A stretch of 20,297 nucleotides of DNA from a virus. This document shows positions 1 to 6,153 of this stretch, one piece after another; within the stretch, counting starts at the first letter, position 1, and every line of letters begins with the position of its first letter. Under the pieces are notes generated by a model. The model worked only from the letters and a program-made list of their open reading frames with translations, searched no databases and was not told the DNA's origin. The translations under genes were made by a program, and so were the position numbers. The stretch lies in IMG/VR virus record IMGVR_UViG_3300000956_000029, positions 1 through 20,297 of that record. One strand, written 5' to 3'.

Positions 1-57
1 ATAAGCACTCTGAAAAAGGTTTTGAAGTTTTTTTCCTAAGTCTCTTAAGTTTGCCAT
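1..57 (-). CDS. Start of a phage structural-region gene, cut by the window edge
   Basis: An open frame starts with ATG at 57 and runs off the left edge, giving MANLRDLGKKLQNLFQSAY. It begins 11 bases after the stop of the Gly/Gln-rich protein gene at 66. The short amphipathic start resembles beginnings of phage internal virion proteins, but 19 residues allow no family call. A second ATG at 64, in another frame, is also open to the edge and gives a very Lys/Arg-rich peptide, so the frame is not certain. No clear Shine-Dalgarno sequence precedes either start. Same strand and tight spacing suggest co-transcription with the upstream gene. Confidence 0.45.
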   Translation of the reverse strand, partial: MANLRDLGKKLQNLFQSAY

Positions 58-65
58 GTTTCATA

Positions 66-1097
66 TCAGACAATTGGATTTCCAAATAAATCAGTCTTTC
101 TAGGTCCACCACCGACTGGTTGTCCTCCGCTTCCACCCTGACCAAAGACATTCATCTGTCCCATTGCCTGCGGAATCTGGGCTATATTCTGTTGGAGTTG
201 TCCCATGTTCTGTGAGTTTGAAGCTGCCCATTGGACGAGAGCGTTATATCTATTAGAACTTTCACTTTTAATTCTGTTCGTTTCTGCAATAGCCTGATCA
301 AGTATTCCCTTCGAGAGATTGGCAAGATCTTGACCTTTCTTAAGACCACCCTCTGCTATTTGTTGTTTAAGTTGCTGTTGAGACTGCGCAAACCATTGAG
401 CAATACCTTGGATCTGTTGATCGTAGGTAGATTGTAATTTAGTCATCTCACCAGTTACGAAATTATTGAGGTCACCCATTTGTTTGTTGGCATCTTTATT
501 GATTGCGTATGAGTACATGTTAGCGGCGGAAGAGTCACCAGCACCCATTGAGCCTAGGTAGTTATTACCAGCCTGAAAAGCGTTTCTTGTTGTATTTGCT
601 ATGTCTCTCAGTGATTTAGCCTTTTGACCTTGTAGGCCTTCTTGTCCTTGTTTAAGTTGAGAGCCGGCTATACCTTCCTGAGCAGTTCTTTGTTGATCTA
701 TGAATCCTGATGTACCTTGTAAACCTGTTAAGTAGCTATCCCAAGCTCCCGATATCTCACTTCGTAAAGCTGCATATGGATCACTCTGTTGACCATAGGC
801 TGGGCTTCTTGGATCACCAGGGTCATTTGGGTTAGGGGCTGAAAGTTGTCCTCCGCCACCACCACCTGCTGAAGTCCCTAATACTTGCCCGGGTTGCTGA
901 TATGGAGTTGGGGTCCCTTGTCCTATTGGACCTGTAGCGCCTGGGACTTGAGCTCTTGAAGTAGGTCCGAATAAATTACTTCCTCCTTGTGCTGTTGTTG
1001 GTTTATTAAAAAGACCTCCGACAGCTTCTGTAACTCCGAAATCTGGGAGACCAAACCAAGAACCCGGATGTGAATTAAGTAAACCCATAATTGACAA
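66..1097 (-). CDS. Gly/Gln-rich coiled-coil phage protein, probable internal (ejection) virion protein
   Basis: A 343-residue protein with a low-complexity N-terminal third (Gly, Pro and Gln, including a six-Gly run near residue 80), a long Gln/Ala-rich helical middle (about 115-310) likely to form coiled coils, and a short C-terminal tail ending in KTDLFGNPIV. There are no membrane segments or signal peptide. Composition and position next to structural genes fit an internal or ejection-type virion protein of a short-tailed phage; this is inference, as no catalytic motif is visible. I chose the TTG start at 1097 because AAGGA lies five bases upstream; the in-frame ATG at 1088 is too far from that site. 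It is separated from the sugar operon by a terminator and about 530 bases of non-coding, structured DNA, so it probably heads its own transcript. Confidence 0.6.
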   Translation of the reverse strand: MSIMGLLNSHPGSWFGLPDFGVTEAVGGLFNKPTTAQGGSNLFGPTSRAQVPGATGPIGQGTPTPYQQPGQVLGTSAGGGGGGQLSAPNPNDPGDPRSPAYGQQSDPYAALRSEISGAWDSYLTGLQGTSGFIDQQRTAQEGIAGSQLKQGQEGLQGQKAKSLRDIANTTRNAFQAGNNYLGSMGAGDSSAANMYSYAINKDANKQMGDLNNFVTGEMTKLQSTYDQQIQGIAQWFAQSQQQLKQQIAEGGLKKGQDLANLSKGILDQAIAETNRIKSESSNRYNALVQWAASNSQNMGQLQQNIAQIPQAMGQMNVFGQGGSGGQPVGGGPRKTDLFGNPIV

Positions 1098-1119
1098 ATA
1101 ATTCCTTAATTGTTAAAAT
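1091..1119 (+). promoter_or_regulatory. Possible sigma70-type promoter, plus strand
   Basis: TTGACA at 1091-1096 and TAAAAT at 1114-1119 are separated by exactly 17 bases. This would start RNA near 1126, at the first ATG of the small plus-strand ORF. The region is very AT-rich, and the TTGACA overlaps the start of the minus-strand gene, so chance is a real possibility. Confidence 0.3.
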
Positions 1120-1124
1120 ACCTT

Positions 1125-1292
1125 ATGACTATAGGTCGTATTATTTTTTCGTTTTGCATTTTAGGTGTTGTTGGTATAATCTTTTTAGCTATATCTGCTC
1201 CTGATAATGACAACTCAGGAATAGCTATTTTTTATTACTCTGTAATCGCTATTTCCTTTTTAATCGTTATCCTTAAAAGATTATTTAAATAA
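1125..1292 (+). CDS. Possible small two-helix membrane protein
   Basis: A 55-residue ORF (60 residues if an upstream TTG at 1110 is used) and the only credible plus-strand coding candidate within the gene array. It predicts two hydrophobic helices, about residues 5-25 and 33-50 counted from the ATG, joined by a polar Asp/Asn loop (APDNDNSG), with a basic KRLFK tail. This topology resembles small phage holin-like or superinfection-exclusion proteins, but no family is recognised. No Shine-Dalgarno sequence is present. A promoter-like pair just upstream would place the RNA start at about the ATG, implying leaderless translation. It may equally be a chance ORF in AT-rich non-coding DNA. Confidence 0.3.
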   Translation: MTIGRIIFSFCILGVVGIIFLAISAPDNDNSGIAIFYYSVIAISFLIVILKRLFK

Positions 1293-1329
1293 CTTTCAAT
1301 CAATAAATATTTTGGCTAAACTTAATAGC

Positions 1330-1392
1330 CCCACCCCAAACACAGATTTTCCTCCCTCCGTTTCTCTCCCTCCTTCCCTCAACTACTCCTAG
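1330..1392. other. Polypyrimidine/polypurine tract
   Basis: The plus strand is strongly C/T-rich across about 60 bases, with repeated CCCTCC/CCTTCC words. The minus strand is the purine complement, with several GGG and GGAGG runs. No ORF uses these GGAGG words as ribosome binding sites. Strand-asymmetric tracts of this kind can form triplex or G-rich structures, but no function can be assigned. Confidence 0.5.
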
Positions 1393-1441
1393 GCGAAGCT
1401 TCGCTTCGGAATTTTAAAAAAACTCCTAAGAAAAGCTTCAT
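1385..1441. repeat. Imperfect 20-bp direct repeat with a 12-bp palindrome
   Basis: Copy one (1385-1404) and copy two (1422-1441) share ACTCCTA..., a central AAGCTTC and the same spacing, with 15 of 20 positions identical. Copy one also contains the perfect palindrome GCGAAGCTTCGC at 1393-1404. The repeat lies in non-coding DNA between the sugar operon and the ejection-protein gene, so it could be a protein-binding site pair. Confidence 0.45.
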
Positions 1442-1542
1442 CCGCCTGAGGTAAACTAATTTGTTAAGTCTCGGTCAGTCGGTCGATCACGTTCAGTATT
1501 GTTAAGCTCTTATTTCAGAGACGGGTAACTGATCCCCTATTA

Positions 1543-1618
1543 ACAGTAATAACATGAGGGGTGGGAGTCCGGCCGGACTAGAGAGTACTAAGTTATAATA
1601 CCCTCATATTGCTACTGT
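1543..1618. other. Long imperfect hairpin in the intergenic region, possible structured RNA
   Basis: Bases 1543-1560 pair with 1601-1618: six base pairs (ACAGTA/TACTGT), a five-base internal mismatch, then seven base pairs (ATGAGGG/CCCTCAT). The 40-base apical part contains the perfect 14-bp palindrome AGTCCGGCCGGACT (1566-1579). The element sits between a terminator (1631-1670) and the next minus-strand gene, so it would lie in the 5' leader of that gene if transcribed. I found no tRNA signature in it (no GGTTCRANYC T-arm). Known riboswitch classes were not recognised. Confidence 0.45.
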
Positions 1619-1630
1619 CAAAAAAAACCC

Positions 1631-1670
1631 AAAAAAAAAGAACCCTCAACTCTTTCGAGCTTTTGGGTTC
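1631..1670 (-). terminator. Intrinsic terminator of the sugar operon
   Basis: Read on the minus strand, GAACCC (1670-1665) and GGGTTC (1645-1640) form a stem, with an inner CTC-GAAA-GAG tetraloop hairpin, followed directly by nine T residues (1639-1631). It begins 36 bases after the stop codon of the last glycosyltransferase gene. This is a typical rho-independent terminator closing the operon that starts at 6062. Confidence 0.85.
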
Positions 1671-1705
1671 TGACCGATACATTGTCGGCAAAGAACACCA
1701 TAATA

Positions 1706-2800
1706 TTAGACCCTTTTTTTACCGTTGTCAATAGCCTCTTCAAATAGCGCCTTGTACTCTTCTAAATGGTCTGTAATCTCCCAGTTATTCTTTACATCTA
1801 AGTAAGCTTTCTCTCCCATCTTTCTTCGTTTTTCTTTGTCATCGATTAAGCTCTTTATCCCACGGTACCAATCCCCGCCTGTAGTTGCCAGCAGTCCATT
1901 AGTCCCGTCTATCACTTCTGAATATTGGCGAATATCAGACCATACACCGGGAATCTTGGCACTACTCGCCTCCAACCACTTTATCGAACTCTTACATTTG
2001 TTATACACATCCTCAACTAATGGTGTCAAAAGAATATCCGTATCATCCATATAAGAAGGAAACTTTTCATTGACCCACTTGTATAGATCCTGATCACCGT
2101 ACTTTAAATCAAATCTAGATCCCCACTTTTGTCTAAACTTTGGAATCCATGCTCCTATCGTCCTAAACTTAACATTAGGATACTCCCTCATTATGCGATC
2201 AACTCCTTTGAAAAACTCCTTCTCGCCTAAGTCAAGCCAGTGAGTTGAGGAACCGAAATGAGTAAGCATTATCTGTCCATCATCTTTAAACTTGGTTCTG
2301 TGTTTGTAGACCTTGAGATCAATGTAATTTGGAATCACTTTAATCTGATGACTCTTCTTATTAGTCTTACTCATTATCAAGTGTTTTAAATATTCATTAG
2401 TACAGGTAATGTAATCTACATCGTTACAGATTGAAGTGAAGTTACCAATAGCTGCTCCACCCTTCTTCCAAACTGAATGAGCGGGGTTATCGTCATGCAA
2501 ATCCCACAATGAATCATCCATATCAAGTATTAGCTTTACTCCATATTTACGAGCTAGCATTCCCATCACAGCATATCCCCAAGGATTATGGATATAGTTG
2601 AAATAGAACACATCGTATTTCTTGGCCAATGGTTCCCATTCCAATACATTGTTGTGAAGCTCCTCAACCTTAGGATCGTACACAAAAGTTTCAATCCCCT
2701 TGTATCCGTTCAGGTTCTTCATAGGAGAGATAATACGTGCATAATCTACACCTGACGTTCTAGTTCTAGTTGCGTGACTTGGTAAGCTAAATATTTTCAT
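1706..2800 (-). CDS. GT4-like glycosyltransferase
   Basis: A 364-residue cytosolic protein with the layout of a GT-B fold, family GT4 glycosyltransferase. Its N-terminal half has an open Rossmann-like pattern and DMDDSLWD (93-100), a segment common in phage and bacterial relatives. A linker follows with IPNYID (156-161), then a C-terminal nucleotide-sugar domain that includes LLTPLVEDVYNK and the SIKWLEAS segment, whose Glu277 is in the position of the family's E-x7-E donor-binding motif. The family transfers a sugar from an NDP-sugar donor; the acceptor cannot be read from sequence. It overlaps the upstream gene by four bases and is the last gene before the terminator at 1631-1670. No membrane segment is seen, so it acts in the cytosol or peripherally. 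Confidence 0.8.
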   Translation of the reverse strand: MKIFSLPSHATRTRTSGVDYARIISPMKNLNGYKGIETFVYDPKVEELHNNVLEWEPLAKKYDVFYFNYIHNPWGYAVMGMLARKYGVKLILDMDDSLWDLHDDNPAHSVWKKGGAAIGNFTSICNDVDYITCTNEYLKHLIMSKTNKKSHQIKVIPNYIDLKVYKHRTKFKDDGQIMLTHFGSSTHWLDLGEKEFFKGVDRIMREYPNVKFRTIGAWIPKFRQKWGSRFDLKYGDQDLYKWVNEKFPSYMDDTDILLTPLVEDVYNKCKSSIKWLEASSAKIPGVWSDIRQYSEVIDGTNGLLATTGGDWYRGIKSLIDDKEKRRKMGEKAYLDVKNNWEITDHLEEYKALFEEAIDNGKKRV

Positions 2801-3549
2801 TGAGTGTGCTCTATAAATTGGTCAAGCTTTCGGCTGAAAGTCTCGACTAACTGTTGGTAATGCCACCTGAACCAAGGAGCATACAACTTAACTTCTTTCT
2901 CATCGTGATAAGTAACTCCTGTCATTGTCGGTTCGTATTTATTCATTACTTCACGAGGTGTTGGTCCCCAATAGGCAACTCTACAACCGCAAAGTCTCGC
3001 CACCTCTAAAATTGCAGTTATCTCATCATAAACATAGAGTACTTGGCACTCGTTTAGTAAGTCTGCTAAAGCTTGTTGATCCATGGCAAAAGCCCTAGTT
3101 ATTTGTATTGAGTCTTTTGGATGTTTTTCCAGATTCTTACCTCTTGCGCAGTAGTAAGCAGTCTTTGTCCTTTTCTTCTTTTGGTCGGTAAATGTATGGA
3201 GATCGATAATAGGAAGAAATAGAACATGGTTATCATCTAATCCCCACTGATCGTAAACTTTAGAGAACACATAGATCTCATCATCCTTATCAAATTCTGT
3301 TGGGCCTGGTACTCCTAAATGAGACATCCGTCCTGGCGTCTGAAGTACATATCGTATAACTTTGTCAGCCTCCATTTCATTACCGTGATAGATCTCAGGG
3401 TAAATCCCAACTGCCGGAACATCTATCTTTGTATTCAAAAGAACGATCTGACCTTTGGCAAGTAACCAACCATATAGTCCGTACATTACTCTGATTCCAC
3501 CCGACACTGGGTCCATAGCAGGGGTTCTGATAAGGTAAGGTTTTCTCAT
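2797..3549 (-). CDS. GT-B-like glycosyltransferase-related protein
   Basis: A 250-residue protein. The N-terminus MRKPYLIRTP...SGGIRVMYGL carries the SGG loop (16-18) and following helix typical of GT-B glycosyltransferases that face an acceptor. The segment from about 171 to 190 (YVYDEITAILEVARLCGC) resembles the donor-binding E-x-x-x-x-x-E region, with Glu176 and Glu182. It is shorter than a complete GT4 enzyme (about 350-400 residues), so it may be a compact or degenerate member. Four-base overlaps at both ends place it inside the operon. It may act with the GT4 encoded next to it; that partnership is inference. Confidence 0.6.
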   Translation of the reverse strand: MRKPYLIRTPAMDPVSGGIRVMYGLYGWLLAKGQIVLLNTKIDVPAVGIYPEIYHGNEMEADKVIRYVLQTPGRMSHLGVPGPTEFDKDDEIYVFSKVYDQWGLDDNHVLFLPIIDLHTFTDQKKKRTKTAYYCARGKNLEKHPKDSIQITRAFAMDQQALADLLNECQVLYVYDEITAILEVARLCGCRVAYWGPTPREVMNKYEPTMTGVTYHDEKEVKLYAPWFRWHYQQLVETFSRKLDQFIEHTQ

Positions 3550-4274
3550 ATCGAAGTCATCTTGTACGATTGACCGTAAGACAATTTATGTAACCACTTC
3601 TTAACCTCATCAGTTAAAGGCATATTGTCAAAATCAAGCTTTGGAAATACTCCTCCTCTTGCGAAGTGATAGGCTATAACTTGTTCTTTCCTGCACATCA
3701 ATTTATCATTTTCAATGTAGAACTCCGGTTCACGACCAAGCGACTTGCAACCGTAGTAATCCTTTTCTTTGTCGACTATCTTAAGTATAAGATCATTACT
3801 ATATATCACTAAATTCATCACGTCGTTCTCACGCCTTTTATATTTACGTGCGTTCCTATTAGCTTCTCTCCAGTCAGCTAAGAATACATGGGAGCGGGTA
3901 GCCCACATTCCGCCTTGAATATACATCTCCTCGGTTATGTTCTCGAAGCTTGCATTCTCATAATCGTTGAAGTTCCACGGCCCTGCTACTCCGTAATCCA
4001 CCTTGTCAAATACCTCAGTCATTCGTCCTGTTACAACGTGATCCGCATCCATGTTTACGATAAGATCGTATTTATCCTCAAGTAGTTCCGCAAAGAATGG
4101 CTTGGCATTATACCAGTCTATTCCCTTCTCCTTGAATAGTTTGTCTGCTGTATCCTGTCGAAAGACCACAAGATCAATATCAGGATGAAACTTCCTAAAA
4201 GAGTTCACAAAGATGTGAGTCCCTTCGGGGTAATAGTGTTTGTCGTCAACTGCTGTAAAGCAAACTTTTCTCAT
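3546..4274 (-). CDS. GT-A-type glycosyltransferase (GT8-like)
   Basis: A 242-residue protein beginning with a beta-strand (MRKVCFTAVD), a helix with FVNSFRKF, and then YDLIVNMDADHVV, in which Asp76-Ala-Asp78 is the metal- and nucleotide-binding DxD motif. This order is that of GT8-type glycosyltransferases (glycogenin/galactosyltransferase-like), which use UDP-sugars. A later segment (YIQGGMWATRSHVF) resembles the acceptor loop of this class, and HFARGG near 208 may supply the C-terminal metal-binding His. No membrane segments. It overlaps both neighbours by four bases, so it is translationally coupled in the operon. The sugar and acceptor are unknown. Confidence 0.72.
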   Translation of the reverse strand: MRKVCFTAVDDKHYYPEGTHIFVNSFRKFHPDIDLVVFRQDTADKLFKEKGIDWYNAKPFFAELLEDKYDLIVNMDADHVVTGRMTEVFDKVDYGVAGPWNFNDYENASFENITEEMYIQGGMWATRSHVFLADWREANRNARKYKRRENDVMNLVIYSNDLILKIVDKEKDYYGCKSLGREPEFYIENDKLMCRKEQVIAYHFARGGVFPKLDFDNMPLTDEVKKWLHKLSYGQSYKMTSI

Positions 4275-4963
4275 CTTGTGAATAAAACTACAATTGCTGA
4301 CGATTCGTACCTTTTAGCTTGATAGCCTAGTGAAATCAGGTACTTAACAAGCTCTGTCCAGTTGGGATAATGAAACTCGACTATTATTGACTGGATCTTA
4401 GAAGCGACTTTTTTAAATCCCTCAGATCTAAGGATTAGGTCGTCTGCACCTTCTACGTCAAACTTGCAGAAATCAACCTTTTCTATCTTGTTCTCCTTAA
4501 AGAAAGTTTCAAAGTCCATAGTCTTAACCTTTGACTCAACTGTGTACTTTCCACTTCTTATCTCATACTCTCCTTTGTCCTGTTTAACAACAATTGAGTT
4601 CATTGTTCTATTACCTGTGTTTTGAGAGAGAATTGTCTCTCCATTCCTGTCTGAAAGAGCAAGGTTAAACAGCTCAACGTTATCCCAGTTATTGAACTCC
4701 TTATTTTTCTTTAAGGCTTCAAAGTGTTCAGGTGAGGGTTCAATGGCATAGATCTTTTTGGCGTGAGGCCTAAAATGGGCTACAGTTACGCCTATATTAC
4801 TACCAACATCCAGAATAACCATGTCTTTCTGTTGGTTTAGAACATCAATATATAAGCCCTCAAAGTAGATTTCCCGGTAGATATAGGGAATGTATAACGA
4901 ATCAAATGGAATTTCATTACCCTTCTGATCCTCTGTTGGATAGAATAAAGCGCCTAGTTTCAT
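4271..4963 (-). CDS. FkbM-type SAM-dependent methyltransferase
   Basis: A 230-residue protein with the class I methyltransferase core: motif I DVGSNIG (52-58), the acidic end of strand two IEPSPE (74-79), an NVELFNLALSD segment, and DFCKFDVEGAD (about 165-175), the hallmark of FkbM-family enzymes, followed by IIVEFHYP. The family methylates hydroxyls, often on sugars in polysaccharide and glycolipid clusters. A sugar O-methyltransferase is therefore the likely role among these glycosyltransferases. It starts two bases after the stop of the transketolase C gene and overlaps the GT8-like gene by four bases. No Shine-Dalgarno sequence is evident, so coupling to upstream translation is likely. 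Confidence 0.85.
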   Translation of the reverse strand: MKLGALFYPTEDQKGNEIPFDSLYIPYIYREIYFEGLYIDVLNQQKDMVILDVGSNIGVTVAHFRPHAKKIYAIEPSPEHFEALKKNKEFNNWDNVELFNLALSDRNGETILSQNTGNRTMNSIVVKQDKGEYEIRSGKYTVESKVKTMDFETFFKENKIEKVDFCKFDVEGADDLILRSEGFKKVASKIQSIIVEFHYPNWTELVKYLISLGYQAKRYESSAIVVLFTR

Positions 4964-4965
4964 AA

Positions 4966-5439
4966 TTAACGTTTAAGAGATAGGAATGTTGGCCTTGGTA
5001 TGTCAATCATTTCCCGAATTAATAAAGGTATCTCTTCTTTTTTCTCAGGCCACATTTGTTTAATGTTCTTAAGCAAATTGAAATGGTTTTTAACGTCCTC
5101 TGCGTTATGTGAGTATCCATCATGTTCATAATCAGTGTCCCGTCCTGATCCGACTAGCTTGATGTTTAGGTTCTCATGATTGATGTAGGTCCTTATCGTC
5201 TCCCATCCTCTATAGAAGAATGGGGTGATGGTGTAGCAAATAGGTATTTTATTTGAGTGAGCTAATCCAACAGCTATATCCAACATGGATTGTTCAGATG
5301 CTCCACAATTTAGAAACCTGTCAGGAAAGGCGTGCATTATCTTGTCAAACCCCCCATATCCCAGATCACCAGTTAAAGCGATAATATCGTGGTTTCTCGC
5401 CATTGCTGAATACAGCTCTGCAAAATATAGTTCTCTCAT
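4966..5439 (-). CDS. Transketolase-like pyrimidine-domain subunit
   Basis: A 157-residue protein equal to the thiamine-diphosphate pyrimidine-binding domain of transketolase or DXS. It has TGDLGYGGF (23-31), then NCGASEQSMLDIAVGLA (44-60), in which Glu49 is in the position of the catalytic Glu that activates the cofactor, then a Phe/Tyr-rich TPFFYRGWETIR segment, and KLVGSGRDTDYEHDGYSHNAEDV, matching the DG-x-SHxxxED region of the family. It stops after this domain, so the roughly 120-residue C-terminal domain of standard transketolase is missing. It overlaps the partner N-domain gene by four bases, implying a two-subunit enzyme. In surface-polysaccharide clusters such split pairs are associated with sugar precursor synthesis; the exact reaction is not deducible. 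Confidence 0.8.
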   Translation of the reverse strand: MRELYFAELYSAMARNHDIIALTGDLGYGGFDKIMHAFPDRFLNCGASEQSMLDIAVGLAHSNKIPICYTITPFFYRGWETIRTYINHENLNIKLVGSGRDTDYEHDGYSHNAEDVKNHFNLLKNIKQMWPEKKEEIPLLIREMIDIPRPTFLSLKR

Positions 5440-6062
5440 TTAGTTAACTCCTTGTATTCTCTTTCACCTAAAACTTGATAATGTCCATCAACTCCCTGAA
5501 GATAATCAGGCCACTTAAACATATTGGTCTTTAAAACAAGAGAGGGATAAAAATAATTCATTCTAAGTTCAAGTAAGTCAACATCTACCTTACCAAGTGC
5601 TGATGTTCCATTGGCGTTCACATATACTCTTAGATTCTCAAGTCGTAGCTCTCCTGCAATTCGTAAAGCCTCCCAGTTAGATCCTTCAGCCATAGCGCCG
5701 TCTGAGGTTAGGACGTGTACTGCTCTCGTTCTATCAGATAGAGCCATCCCAACCGCAATCCCGATTCCATGACCTAGAGATCCAGCTGATGCGTAGATCT
5801 TATCCCCCAGATCCCGATTCGGATGCACTCCATGTTTATCAAACAACTTCTCAGCATCCTTAAAATAGATCTTCTCAAGTACACAGTAGAGGGCAAGAGC
5901 GGCGTGTCCGCTATCTAATATGAAAGGTTCGTTTTCTTTTTTAACTTTGTAGATGTGGTCGATTATTCTGTAGGCAGTCAAACAGGAAGAAAGGTGGGAT
6001 AATTTCTTGCGATAGGATATGTCTATTATTCTCCGTTCGATCTTATCAAGAGGTTTATCCAT
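5436..6062 (-). CDS. Transketolase-like TPP (diphosphate-binding) subunit
   Basis: A 208-residue protein matching the N-terminal TPP domain of transketolase. GSLGHG (94-99) matches the family's G-S-L-G-x-G loop. SDGAMAEGSNWEAL (120-133) is the metal-diphosphate motif, which is normally GDGE...EG; Asp121, Glu126 and Gly127 are kept, but the first Gly is Ser and the following Glu is Ala. Asn151 (NANG) is at the second metal-ligand position, and VDGH (191-194) is also conserved. I chose ATG at 6062. A longer reading from a GTG at 6116 would translate the terminator hairpin (6070-6108) as its first 18 residues, which is not credible. The start codon directly follows the terminator T-tract. It works with the pyrimidine-domain gene downstream. 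Confidence 0.8.
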   Translation of the reverse strand: MDKPLDKIERRIIDISYRKKLSHLSSCLTAYRIIDHIYKVKKENEPFILDSGHAALALYCVLEKIYFKDAEKLFDKHGVHPNRDLGDKIYASAGSLGHGIGIAVGMALSDRTRAVHVLTSDGAMAEGSNWEALRIAGELRLENLRVYVNANGTSALGKVDVDLLELRMNYFYPSLVLKTNMFKWPDYLQGVDGHYQVLGEREYKELTK

Positions 6063-6108
6063 AAAAAAAACCGACCTTAACTCTATCACTCCAAGAGTTA
6101 AAATCGGT
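6063..6108 (-). terminator. Strong intrinsic terminator overlapping the next gene's translation start region
   Basis: On the minus strand, bases 6108-6094 pair with 6084-6070 over 15 positions (two G-U pairs) with a nine-base loop, followed by a run of eight T residues (6070-6063) and then the ATG of the transketolase TPP subunit. The plus strand would have two mismatches where the minus-strand RNA has G-U pairs, so the element is oriented for leftward transcription. It lies 46 bases after the stop of the Ser/Pro-repeat gene. The 3' arm contains AAGGT 11 bases before the ATG, the only ribosome-binding-like sequence for that gene. Confidence 0.9.
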
Positions 6109-6153
6109 TGACGCACTCATTTTGTGCGCAAAACCACGAACTGATTAAGTATA

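Noticed and set aside
1440-1620. Possible tRNA in the structured intergenic region
   Set aside because: No T-arm consensus, no cloverleaf-spaced arms and no CCA end on either strand.
6063-6116. N-terminal extension of the transketolase subunit from a GTG at 6116
   Set aside because: These 18 codons are exactly the terminator hairpin and T-tract; family homology begins after ATG 6062.
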